Source: JAFALK01 sp036500605 (lineage in GTDB: Bacteria; Pseudomonadota; Gammaproteobacteria; Burkholderiales; Burkholderiaceae_C). From it: a stretch of 64,000 nucleotides of DNA. The DNA lies in NCBI GenBank assembly GCA_036500605.1, contig DASYBU010000046.1, positions 124,001 through 188,000 on the forward strand. The letters run 5' to 3'. Below, piece by piece: positions 29,603 through 36,855 of the stretch; the stretch's first letter is position 1; each line of letters begins with the position of its first letter. Both the position numbers and the translations under genes were made by a program. The notes below the pieces were generated by a model. That model was given only the letters and a program-made list of their open reading frames with translations, did no database searches and was not told the origin of the DNA.

Positions 29603-30085
29603 ATGATGATCAAGGTAGACCAGCGCAAGACGATCCGGATCATTGCGGTCTTCGAGGCCTTCAAGGGCATCGTCGTGCTGCTGGCCGCCAGCGGCCTGCT
29701 CTCGCTGCTGCACCGGGATATCCACGAGATTGCCGTGCGCCTCGTGCACCACGCGCACCTGGACCCGGCTTCGCACTACCCGCAGATCTTCATCGTCGCG
29801 GCCGACCATTTGCAGGACTCTCGCCTGTTGTTGCTGGCGCTCGGCGCAGCTGCGTATTCGGCGGTCCGTCTGGCGGAAGCCTACGGTCTGTATTACCAGA
29901 AGGCCTGGGCCGAAGTCCTGGCTGCCGGCAGCGGAGCGTTCTACGTGCCGATGGAGGTGCTGAGTTTCATGCGGCACCCGACCTGGCTGAGCGCCATCCT
30001 GTTTGTGATCAACGTGGCGGTTGTGCTGGTCATGGTGCATGCCCTGATTCTGAGGCGGCGGGCGCGCATCATCGAGCAGGCCTAG
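29603..30085 (+). CDS. DUF2127 family membrane protein
   Basis: A 160-residue membrane protein with about four hydrophobic segments. The N-terminal RIIAVFEAFKGIVVLLAASG and the later AAYSAVRLAEAYGLYYQKAWAE match the DUF2127 pattern. Its function is not known. It begins with two adjacent ATG codons (29603 or 29606) 15 bp after the ZIP gene, so the two may be in one operon. Confidence 0.8.
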   Translation: MMIKVDQRKTIRIIAVFEAFKGIVVLLAASGLLSLLHRDIHEIAVRLVHHAHLDPASHYPQIFIVAADHLQDSRLLLLALGAAAYSAVRLAEAYGLYYQKAWAEVLAAGSGAFYVPMEVLSFMRHPTWLSAILFVINVAVVLVMVHALILRRRARIIEQA

Positions 30086-30114
30086 ACTCTCGGCACCAGG
30101 GAGGCTTCTTCAAG

Positions 30115-30546
30115 ATGTCAATTCGTTCGATCGTCGCGCTGGCGCTGTTCGGCGCCCTCGCCGTGCCGGCCTGCGCGCAGCAGATGTACAAGTGCGGCAG
30201 CACCTACAGCCAGACGCCGTGCGCCTCGGATGCCGAACTGAAGCGGGCGCGCCCCGATGCGGTGGCGGACAAGCCGGCCAGCGTGGGCCCGATCGGATAC
30301 GAGCTCTGCGCAAGCTCTGCACCTCACATGGTGGGCTCGCCCGAACCCGAATCTGCGCGCGTGCAGCGCATGGGCGAGGTCCACACCGACGTGATCAACT
30401 ACGCCGGCAAGTCCGTCGCGGCACGCCGTTATGACCTCAGCGTCGACTTCAAGACGACCTATGGCGTTTATTCAGGGCCGCGCGCCTATTCATGCTGGAT
30501 CAGCGAGGACGAACGCCGCGTGCTTCAGTTCGCCCCACGGCGCTGA
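30115..30546 (+). CDS. Secreted protein with a DUF4124-like N-terminus
   Basis: A 143-residue protein with a clear Sec signal peptide (MSIRSIVALALFGALAVPACA, cleavage near residue 21), so a periplasmic or extracellular location is predicted. The mature start QMYKCGSTYSQTPCASD resembles DUF4124, a domain of unknown function found in many betaproteobacteria. Four more cysteines or aromatic residues are scattered through the C-terminal part, including YSCWISEDER. The ATG at 30115 is 29 bp downstream of the DUF2127 stop. No function can be given. Confidence 0.78.
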   Translation: MSIRSIVALALFGALAVPACAQQMYKCGSTYSQTPCASDAELKRARPDAVADKPASVGPIGYELCASSAPHMVGSPEPESARVQRMGEVHTDVINYAGKSVAARRYDLSVDFKTTYGVYSGPRAYSCWISEDERRVLQFAPRR

Positions 30547-30575
30547 TTTCCCTCAACACTTGCAAGGAGCTTGGA

Positions 30576-31007
30576 GTGCCCCTGTCCTGGACCGAATCGC
30601 TCGATGCCATCGAGTGGCATGAACTGGAAACCCTTTACCGCTTGGCGCCGCTCGGCAACAAGAACGCCGCTGACCTGAAGACCGTCTTCACGAACAGCCG
30701 CTATCGTTGCTTTGTTTTCGAGGACGGCAAGCTGGTCGGTGCCGGTCGCGCCCTGGCCGATGGCGCGGATGCCTCATACATCTGCGACGTGGCGGTGATG
30801 CCCGCGCACCAAGGCACGGGCCTGGGCAAGCAACTGGTTCAGCGTCTCGTTGACCTGTCGAAGGACCACAAGAAGATCATTCTCTATGCGGTGCCGGGCA
30901 AGGAAGGTTTTTATCGCAAGTTCGGTTTTCTGCGGATGCTCACGGCGATGGCGATCTTCGAGAATCCGGCGAAGGCGATCGAGCGCGGGCATGTCAGTGA
31001 GACATGA
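30576..31007 (+). CDS. GNAT-family N-acetyltransferase
   Basis: A 143-residue acetyltransferase. The acetyl-CoA binding motif is DVAVMPAHQGTGLGKQLVQRL (Q/RxxGxG/A pattern) around residues 70-90, followed by a second conserved block PGKEGFYRKFGF. It starts with GTG at 30576, seven bases after the ribosome binding site AAGGAG; upstream in-frame codons lie in the previous gene. The substrate is unknown. Confidence 0.87.
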   Translation: MPLSWTESLDAIEWHELETLYRLAPLGNKNAADLKTVFTNSRYRCFVFEDGKLVGAGRALADGADASYICDVAVMPAHQGTGLGKQLVQRLVDLSKDHKKIILYAVPGKEGFYRKFGFLRMLTAMAIFENPAKAIERGHVSET

Positions 31008-31064
31008 GCGCGCCATGATCGAGTCATGAGCGATCAGGGTCTGGGCGACCACACAGGAGAACGC

Positions 31065-31529
31065 ATGAGGCAAGGTGCAATCTTGAAGGCCATCCTGATC
31101 GGCGGGCTGATCGGCGGTGCGCTCGATCTCGCCTACGCGATGGGGGCCACGGCCTTCTACGGCCTCGCGCCGACGCGTGTGGGGCTGGTGATCGCGAGCG
31201 GCTGGCTCGGGCAGGCGGCGTTCAACGGCGGCGGCGACGTTGTCGCGTTGGGCTTCGCGAGTCACTTCGCGATGTCGATCATCTGGGCTGCGATCTTTGC
31301 CGTGGCCGCTTCGCGATGGCGGGTGCTGATCTCGCGACCCGTGCTCTCGGCCATCGTCTACGGTTTGGTCGTCATGCTGTGCATGCGCTTGATCGTCTTG
31401 CCGCTGTCGGCCTATCCGCGGCCGGTCAGCTTCAAGCCGATCCCGACGCTGCTGGATCTGCTCTCGCACATGTTCCTGTTCAGCCTGCCGATTGTTCTCG
31501 CGGTGAAGCGGGCGATGAAGCCGCGCTGA
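31065..31529 (+). CDS. Unknown multi-pass membrane protein
   Basis: A 154-residue hydrophobic protein with about four membrane helices (roughly 5-25, 55-85, 92-112 and 128-148). The first helix is glycine-rich (AILIGGLIGGALDLAYAMG). The start at 31065 is chosen because CAGGAGA lies seven bases before it; an ATG 39 bp upstream has no such site. I do not recognise the family with certainty; some likeness to YagU-type membrane proteins is possible. Confidence 0.7.
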   Translation: MRQGAILKAILIGGLIGGALDLAYAMGATAFYGLAPTRVGLVIASGWLGQAAFNGGGDVVALGFASHFAMSIIWAAIFAVAASRWRVLISRPVLSAIVYGLVVMLCMRLIVLPLSAYPRPVSFKPIPTLLDLLSHMFLFSLPIVLAVKRAMKPR

Positions 31530-31586
31530 CCAAGAACTGCGTGTCCGAAACTGGCCAGCGCTGCTGCGTCGCTCGCAGCAAGATGC

Positions 31587-32084
31587 GTGCACCTGAACCA
31601 CACGAGACACGCTGTGCACACCTATCGATTCATCGGCCTGGACGCCGCGCAATTCGAGCCCCTTTTTGAACTGACGGACGACGAGCTTTCGCGCATGGGC
31701 GCGCGGCGCAGCTTCGCGGACGAAAGCCCCGGCTTCCCTTGCCGCGTCAGCCTTGAGGACGCCGAAGTCGGTGACGAGTTGCTCCTGTTGCCGTTCGAGC
31801 ATCAAGCCGCCGTATCGCCGTATCGGGCGTCGGGGCCGATCTTCGTTCGGCGAGGCGCCCGGCAACGCACGCTGGATGCAGCCGACCTTCCGCCGTATGT
31901 CTCACGACGATTGATGTCCGTACGCGCCTACGATGCGACGCACATGATGATCGACGCGGCGGTGTGCGAAGGCAGGCTTGTCGGCACCGAGATTGAACGC
32001 CAGCTGTCCGCCGAGTCCGTCGCCTACATCCATCTCCACAACGCCAAGCGCGGTTGCTTCTCCTGCCGCGTCGAACGAACGTAG
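31587..32084 (+). CDS. DUF1203 family protein
   Basis: A cytosolic protein of 165 residues if started at the GTG at 31587, or 156 from a second GTG at 31614; neither has a strong ribosome binding site. The DUF1203 signature is present as GFPCRVSLEDAEVGDELLLL, followed by a segment SGPIFVRRGA and a C-terminal HNAKRGCFSCRVER with two cysteines. Its function is unknown. It converges with the universal stress protein gene, whose stop begins one base after this stop. Confidence 0.8.
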   Translation: MHLNHTRHAVHTYRFIGLDAAQFEPLFELTDDELSRMGARRSFADESPGFPCRVSLEDAEVGDELLLLPFEHQAAVSPYRASGPIFVRRGARQRTLDAADLPPYVSRRLMSVRAYDATHMMIDAAVCEGRLVGTEIERQLSAESVAYIHLHNAKRGCFSCRVERT

Positions 32085-32519
32085 CTAACGAACGATCAGC
32101 ACCGGGGTCTTGCAGTGCGTGAGCACCTTCTGCGTCTCGCTGCCCAGCAGCAAGGCCGTCACGCCGCGCCGCCCGTGCGAGGACATCACGATCAGGTCGC
32201 ACTGCCGGTTGTTGGCATGCTCGATGATCGCTTCCCAGGGATGCAGGGCTTCGAGCGTCACGGCTTCGCAGGGCACATCGGATTGCGTCGCCGCGCTGAC
32301 CACGGCCTTGACGCGATCCTGCGCGATGCGCTCCTGCGCGTCGAAGAACTCTTGCGGGGGCGTGGGCTGCATCTCGGACACCGCGCTGTACGGGAAGGGC
32401 TCCTTGACGCTGAGCGTGTAGAGCTGCGCCCCGTGGATGCGCGCGAGGCCGATGGCGGTGTTGACGGCCTTGACCGTGAGGTCGGAGCCGTCCGTGGGAA
32501 CCAGTATGCGTTTGAACAT
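32085..32519 (-). CDS. Universal stress protein, UspA family
   Basis: A 144-residue UspA-fold protein. It starts MFKRILVPTDGSDLTVKAV and ends with the ATP-binding pattern MSSHGRRGVTALLLGSETQKVL (G-2x-G-9x-G-S/T type). It therefore probably binds ATP and acts in stress survival. The start at 32519 follows AAGGAGATCC. It is the last gene of a minus-strand set: Rieske oxygenase, DMT exporter, sseA, then this gene, with a 37-bp gap after sseA. Confidence 0.92.
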   Translation of the reverse strand: MFKRILVPTDGSDLTVKAVNTAIGLARIHGAQLYTLSVKEPFPYSAVSEMQPTPPQEFFDAQERIAQDRVKAVVSAATQSDVPCEAVTLEALHPWEAIIEHANNRQCDLIVMSSHGRRGVTALLLGSETQKVLTHCKTPVLIVR

Positions 32520-32556
32520 GATGGATCTCCTTTCGAGAGCCATCTTGCGCCCAGCT

Positions 32557-33378
32557 TCAGCCCTTGGCAACCGGCCTTGCCGGGTCGGACGACCATTCGC
32601 TCCACGAGCCGGCGTAAAGTGCCGAGGAGGCCAGGCCTGCATGTTCCATCGCGAGCAGGTTGTGGCAGGCGGTGACGCCTGAGCCGCATTGATGGACCAC
32701 GCCGCTCGCGTCGAAAGGTGCCAGCAGCGCGGAGAACTCTTCGCGCAATTGCGCGGCCGGCTTGAAGCGGCCGTCCTCTTGCAGGTTCAGTTTGAACAGG
32801 CGATTGCTGGCGCCGGGGATGTGACCGGCCTGCGGGTCGAGCGGCTCCACGTCACCGCGAAAACGCTCGGGCGCGCGGGCGTCGATCAGGCGCACGGTGC
32901 CGAGGCGGCTCTGTACTTGATCTGCGTCGAGAACAGGCGTTAGCGATTCATCACCGAGCGTGAAGTTGCCCGGCGTGCGAGCCGGCACTTCGGTGCTCAG
33001 CGCGCCGGTCCAGGCTTGCTTGCCGCCGTCGAGCACGGCCACCGCCGAATGACCGATCCAGCGCAGCATCCACCACAGCCGTGCGGCGTACATGCCGCCT
33101 TGCGCGTCGTAGGCGACCACTTGCGTGTCGGTGGACAAGCCCAGCGCGCGCAGGCGCTCTGCAAAGGCCGCGCGATCGGGCAGCGGATGGCGGCCGTTGC
33201 GGCCGGTCTTGGCGCCGCTCAGATCGCGGTCCAGGTGCAGGTAATGCGTGCCGGGCAGATGGCCTTGCGCGTAGGCGCGCTCGCCGGCGTCGGTGTCGGC
33301 CAGGTCGAAGCCGACATCGATGACGAGCATCGACGGGCTCAGTTCGGCAGCGGAAATCAGCGTGGTGTGGCTCATCAT
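32557..33378 (-). CDS. sseA: 3-mercaptopyruvate sulfurtransferase, two rhodanese domains
   Basis: A 273-residue sulfurtransferase built of two rhodanese domains. The second holds the active-site loop CGSGVTA with catalytic Cys 231; this loop is characteristic of mercaptopyruvate sulfurtransferases rather than thiosulfate rhodaneses (CRKGVT). It would transfer sulfur from 3-mercaptopyruvate to thiols or cyanide. It begins with two adjacent ATG codons (33378 and 33375) that overlap the stop of the upstream exporter gene, so the genes are translationally coupled. Confidence 0.92.
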   Translation of the reverse strand: MMSHTTLISAAELSPSMLVIDVGFDLADTDAGERAYAQGHLPGTHYLHLDRDLSGAKTGRNGRHPLPDRAAFAERLRALGLSTDTQVVAYDAQGGMYAARLWWMLRWIGHSAVAVLDGGKQAWTGALSTEVPARTPGNFTLGDESLTPVLDADQVQSRLGTVRLIDARAPERFRGDVEPLDPQAGHIPGASNRLFKLNLQEDGRFKPAAQLREEFSALLAPFDASGVVHQCGSGVTACHNLLAMEHAGLASSALYAGSWSEWSSDPARPVAKG

Positions 33379-34271
33379 GATTCGCTCAAGGAATGTTGGC
33401 TGTCGGCCGGCGTGCTGTTGGCACGCAGCAGCGTGGCGGAGAGGCCCGCCAGGATGATCAGCGTGATGCCGCCCAGGGCCCAGGCCGTGACCGGATCATG
33501 GAACAGCAGCAGGCCCCAGGCAAACGCGAAGACGATGCCCAGGTATTGAAGGCAGGCATTGACCATCGCCTTGCCGCGCGCATAGGCGCCTGTCAGCGCG
33601 AGTTGCGCACCAGCCGCCAGCACGCCGACGGCGATCAGCAGCAACGCGCCGCCCCAGGTGTGGGTGTGAAAACCTTGCCCGCTGGCAACCGTGGTCACCG
33701 CGCCGGCAATCGCACCGCCGGTCGAGAAATAAAACACCGTGCGGGTTTCAGGCTCGCCGATGCGGCCCAGGGCGGTGACCTGCAGGTAGGCCATCGCGGA
33801 CAGCACACCCGAGATCAGCCCGGCGAAGCCGTACATGGCCTGGCGTGAATCGACGGTCGGCCGCAGCACCAGCGCCACGCCGACGAAGCCGACCAGCACG
33901 GCGGCGATCAGGCGGCTGTCGATGCGCTTGGCGCCCATCAGCACGCCGCCGCCGATCAGGAACATCGCCATCCAGATGCTGGACATGTAGTTCAGCGTCA
34001 TGGCGGTGGCCAGCGGCAGGCCGCCGATCGAATAGAACCAGAGCGAGAGCGAGATCACGCCCGAGAGGCTGCGCCAGAAATGCATGGCCGGCACCTTCGT
34101 GCCCAGGCCCTGGCCTTGTGCGCGCGCCACCACGGCGATCACCGCCATGCCGATCAGGCCGCGGTACATCACGATCTCGCCGGCGTTGTAGTCGCTCGAC
34201 GCGAACTTCACGCACACGCCCATCAGCGAGAACAGCAGCGTGGCCGCCACCATCAGGAGGGTTGGCGGCAT
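33375..34271 (-). CDS. DMT superfamily (EamA) transporter
   Basis: A 298-residue inner-membrane transporter with ten predicted helices in two EamA repeats. The first helix is TLLMVAATLLFSLMGVCVKF; the loops contain REIGEPE-like and YARGKAMVN segments typical of drug/metabolite exporters. The substrate is unknown. The start at 34271 lies 8 bp after the Rieske gene stop; an upstream frame would overlap that gene. Coupled to sseA by a 4-bp overlap. Confidence 0.88.
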   Translation of the reverse strand: MPPTLLMVAATLLFSLMGVCVKFASSDYNAGEIVMYRGLIGMAVIAVVARAQGQGLGTKVPAMHFWRSLSGVISLSLWFYSIGGLPLATAMTLNYMSSIWMAMFLIGGGVLMGAKRIDSRLIAAVLVGFVGVALVLRPTVDSRQAMYGFAGLISGVLSAMAYLQVTALGRIGEPETRTVFYFSTGGAIAGAVTTVASGQGFHTHTWGGALLLIAVGVLAAGAQLALTGAYARGKAMVNACLQYLGIVFAFAWGLLLFHDPVTAWALGGITLIILAGLSATLLRANSTPADSQHSLSES

Positions 34272-34279
34272 GCGCGGGC

Positions 34280-35398
34280 TCAGCCCTTGAAGTTCAGTTC
34301 GCGGCGGTACCACTCGTGGAAGTGCTGCATGCCGTCTTCCATCGGGCTCTGGTAGGGGCCGACTTCGTTGTCTCCGCGTTCCATCAGCGCGCGGCGGCCG
34401 GCATCCATGCGCAGGGCGATCTCGTCATCCTCCACGCAGGTTTCCATGTAGGCGGCCTGGTGCGCCTCGACAAACTCGCGCTCGAAGGCGGCGATTTCCT
34501 CGGGGTAGTAGAACTCGACCAGGTTGGTGGTCTTCTGCGGGCCGCGCGGGAACAGGGTGGAGACGACCAGCACATGCGGGTACCACTCGACCATGATGTG
34601 CGGGTAGTAGGTCAGCCAGATCGCGCCTTGATCGGGCGGCGCGCCGTCGCGGAACTTCAGCAGTTGCTCATGCCAGCGTTGGTAGACGGGCGAGCCAGGC
34701 TTGGCCAGTTCCTTGTTGACACCGACGGTCTGCACCGAGTGGTGCCGGCCGAATTCCCAGGACAGGTCTTCGCAGGTCACGAACTGGCCGAGACCGGGGT
34801 GGAAGGGGCCGACGTGGTAGTCCTCAAGATAGACCTCGATGAAGGTCTTCCAGTTGTAGTCGCACTCGTGGGCCTGGACCTTGTCGAGCACATAGCCGTC
34901 GAAGTTCAGCGCGCCACGGGTTGCCGCAACCATGCCGGCCAGGCTGCCGGCCACGTCGTGACCGTTGTCTTCAAACAGCAGTCCGTTCCATTCACGCAAT
35001 TTGTAACGATTCAGGTTCAGGCAGGGATCCTGCTCGAAATGCGGGGCGCCGACGAGCTCGCCCTTGAGATCGTAGGTCCAGCGGTGCAGCGGGCAGACGA
35101 TGTTCGAGCGCGTGTTGCCGCGGCCGCGCAGCATCAGGGCCTGGCGGTGGCGGCAGACGTTGGAGATCAGCTCCAGGCCTTCGGGCGTGCGCACCAGCGC
35201 ACGGCCCTCGTTTTCCTGGGGCAGGGCGTAGAAGTCACCCACTTCGGGAACGGCCAGCGCATGGCCCACGTAGCGGGGGCCGTGCTGGAAGATCAGTTCC
35301 TGTTCGCGGCGGAACAGGCTCTCGTCGAAGTAGGCGGTGACGGGCAGCTGGGTGGTGCTGCGCTCAAGCTGGGCCAGAGTCAAGCTCAGGTCGGACAT
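34280..35398 (-). CDS. Rieske-type aromatic ring-hydroxylating oxygenase, alpha subunit
   Basis: A 372-residue oxygenase large subunit. The Rieske [2Fe-2S] ligands are Cys 82 and His 84 (CRHRQ) and Cys 102 and His 105 (CPLHRW). The catalytic mononuclear-iron region is EVYLEDYHVGPFHPGL, with the expected His-His-Asp ligands. No beta subunit, ferredoxin or reductase gene lies next to it, so electron partners are elsewhere. The substrate is unknown; relatives act on aromatics or quaternary amines. The start at 35398 gives MSDLSLTLAQ; a reading frame open further upstream covers the leader terminator and is not likely coding. First gene of the operon with the exporter, sseA and usp. Confidence 0.9.
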   Translation of the reverse strand: MSDLSLTLAQLERSTTQLPVTAYFDESLFRREQELIFQHGPRYVGHALAVPEVGDFYALPQENEGRALVRTPEGLELISNVCRHRQALMLRGRGNTRSNIVCPLHRWTYDLKGELVGAPHFEQDPCLNLNRYKLREWNGLLFEDNGHDVAGSLAGMVAATRGALNFDGYVLDKVQAHECDYNWKTFIEVYLEDYHVGPFHPGLGQFVTCEDLSWEFGRHHSVQTVGVNKELAKPGSPVYQRWHEQLLKFRDGAPPDQGAIWLTYYPHIMVEWYPHVLVVSTLFPRGPQKTTNLVEFYYPEEIAAFEREFVEAHQAAYMETCVEDDEIALRMDAGRRALMERGDNEVGPYQSPMEDGMQHFHEWYRRELNFKG

Positions 35399-35476
35399 GA
35401 TCCAAGAGGTTCTTTCCTGCAAACCTATGTCAACCCCCCGCGACGGGCCTGATGGGGCCGTGCCACGGGTTTGTGT

Positions 35477-35512
35477 AAAAAGCCCGGCCGTGGAGGACAT
35501 CCATGCCGGGCT
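35477..35512 (-). terminator. Intrinsic terminator in the leader of the Rieske operon
   Basis: On the minus strand AGCCCGGC (35512-35505) pairs with GCCGGGCT (35488-35481) around a 16-nt loop, immediately followed by a run of five T. This is a standard intrinsic terminator, but no gene lies upstream on that strand before the divergent xseB; it sits about 80 nt ahead of the Rieske gene start. Confidence 0.7.
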
Positions 35513-35553
35513 CAGGGCAAACCGCCAGTCCACCATCGGGCGCAGGCAGTGAG
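35477..35553 (-). ncRNA. Candidate short leader RNA or small RNA
   Basis: Between the promoter-like boxes at 35560-35585 and the terminator at 35477-35512 a transcript of about 75 nt is predicted. It could be a free small RNA or the attenuated leader of the Rieske operon. It matches no RNA family I recognise. Evidence is only promoter, hairpin and T-run. Confidence 0.35.
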
Positions 35554-35559
35554 GGCGGG

Positions 35560-35585
35560 ATTGTACCCGGCGTGACGAATGTCAA
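35560..35585 (-). promoter_or_regulatory. Promoter-like boxes upstream of the leader terminator
   Basis: On the minus strand TTGACA (35585-35580) and TACAAT (35565-35560) are near-consensus sigma-70 boxes. The 14-bp spacer is shorter than the usual 16-18 bp, so strength is uncertain. Confidence 0.45.
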
Positions 35586-35688
35586 GTGTTGGGTGCCGAT
35601 TCACCTAGCCCCTCTCTTGGGTGAGGCTCTGTGTTCACACGTCAAGGCTTTGGCCCCCCGGCGCGCCAATACAATCGCCGCTTCATTT

Positions 35689-35952
35689 ATGTCGTCAGCC
35701 AGCCAAACCCCCAGCACCGCCAAGGTTGCTTCCAAGAAGTCCAGCGCTCCTGCCAGCTATGAGCAGGCCCTGGATGAGCTGGAGCGCCTTGTCGCCGCGA
35801 TGGAAAGCCAGCAATTGCCGCTTGAGCAGTTGCTGGAGAGCTACAAACGTGGTGCCGAGCTGTTGGGGTTTTGCAGGAATCGTCTCCAGGCCATAGAACA
35901 ACAAGTCAAGGTGCTGGACGGTGAAGGGCTGAGGGCGAGAGAGGATTCCTGA
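35689..35952 (+). CDS. xseB: Exodeoxyribonuclease VII small subunit
   Basis: An 87-residue protein, the small subunit of exonuclease VII, which degrades single-stranded DNA together with XseA (not in this window). After a short Ser/Ala/Lys-rich tail, the conserved block YEQALDELERLVAAMESQQLPL is followed by LLESYKRGAELLGFCRNRLQ, the helical pair typical of XseB. The ATG at 35689 gives the family length. It is followed after two bases by ispA, the usual order in Proteobacteria. Confidence 0.94.
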   Translation: MSSASQTPSTAKVASKKSSAPASYEQALDELERLVAAMESQQLPLEQLLESYKRGAELLGFCRNRLQAIEQQVKVLDGEGLRAREDS

Positions 35953-35954
35953 GG

Positions 35955-36842
35955 GTGGATACCGGTATTTTTGAGCAATGGACGCAGCGCACGCTGGCCC
36001 AGGTGGAAGCGGCGCTGGACGCCTTTGTCCCGGCCGACACGCCGGCTGGCCTTGGTGAAGTGATGCGCTATTCGGTGCTGGGCGGCGGCAAGCGCCTGCG
36101 CGCCTTGCTGGTGATGGCCAGTTGCGAGGCCGTCGGCGGGCAGATCGAGGCCGCCTTGCGCGCGGCCTGCGCGGTCGAGCTGATCCACGCCTACTCGCTC
36201 GTGCATGACGACATGCCCTGCATGGACAACGACGTGATGCGCCGTGGCAAGCCCACGACCCATGTGCAGTACGGCGAGGCCCAGGCCATGCTGGCCGGCG
36301 ACGCGATGCAGGCGCTGGCCTTCGAGGTGCTGACGCCCGATTCGGGCGTGGCTCCGGCCCTGCAGGCCCAGCTTTGTGCCCTGCTGGCGCGCTCCTCGGG
36401 CTGCGCGGGCATGGCGGGTGGCCAGGCGATCGATCTGGCCAGCATCGGCTGCACGCTCGATGAAGCCTCGCTGCGCGAGATGCACCGGCTCAAGACCGGC
36501 CGGCTGTTGCAGGCCAGCGTGATGATGGGCGTCGCCTGCGGGGCCGTGGAGCCCAAGGCCTGGTCGGCCCTCAATGACTACGGCGCCGCCCTGGGCTTGG
36601 CTTTCCAGGTGGTGGACGATATTCTCGACGTGACCCAGGACTCCAGCGTCCTCGGCAAGACCGCCGGCAAGGATCAGGACGCGAACAAACCCACCTATGT
36701 CAGCCTGATGGGCCTGGAACCGGCGCAAGCCCTGGCCCAGCAATTGCGCTGCCAATCGCACGATGCCCTGGCTGCCAGTGGCTTGTCCAATACCGCCTGG
36801 CTCAATATGCTGGCCGACATGGTCGTCGAACGTGACAACTGA
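35955..36842 (+). CDS. ispA: Farnesyl diphosphate synthase
   Basis: A 295-residue prenyl transferase that condenses isopentenyl diphosphate with dimethylallyl and geranyl diphosphate to make farnesyl diphosphate. The first aspartate-rich motif is DDMPCMDND beginning at Asp 85 (the DDx4D form of bacterial enzymes), and the second is VVDDILDVTQD. The GGGKRLRALL substrate motif is near residue 45. It starts with GTG at 35955, two bases after the xseB stop. Together with dxs it forms an isoprenoid operon. Confidence 0.95.
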   Translation: MDTGIFEQWTQRTLAQVEAALDAFVPADTPAGLGEVMRYSVLGGGKRLRALLVMASCEAVGGQIEAALRAACAVELIHAYSLVHDDMPCMDNDVMRRGKPTTHVQYGEAQAMLAGDAMQALAFEVLTPDSGVAPALQAQLCALLARSSGCAGMAGGQAIDLASIGCTLDEASLREMHRLKTGRLLQASVMMGVACGAVEPKAWSALNDYGAALGLAFQVVDDILDVTQDSSVLGKTAGKDQDANKPTYVSLMGLEPAQALAQQLRCQSHDALAASGLSNTAWLNMLADMVVERDN

Positions 36843-36855
36843 AGGGGCAGGACCC

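Noticed and set aside
35428..35433. TTGACA just before the Rieske gene on the minus strand as its promoter
   Set aside because: No acceptable -10 box lies 16-18 bp downstream.
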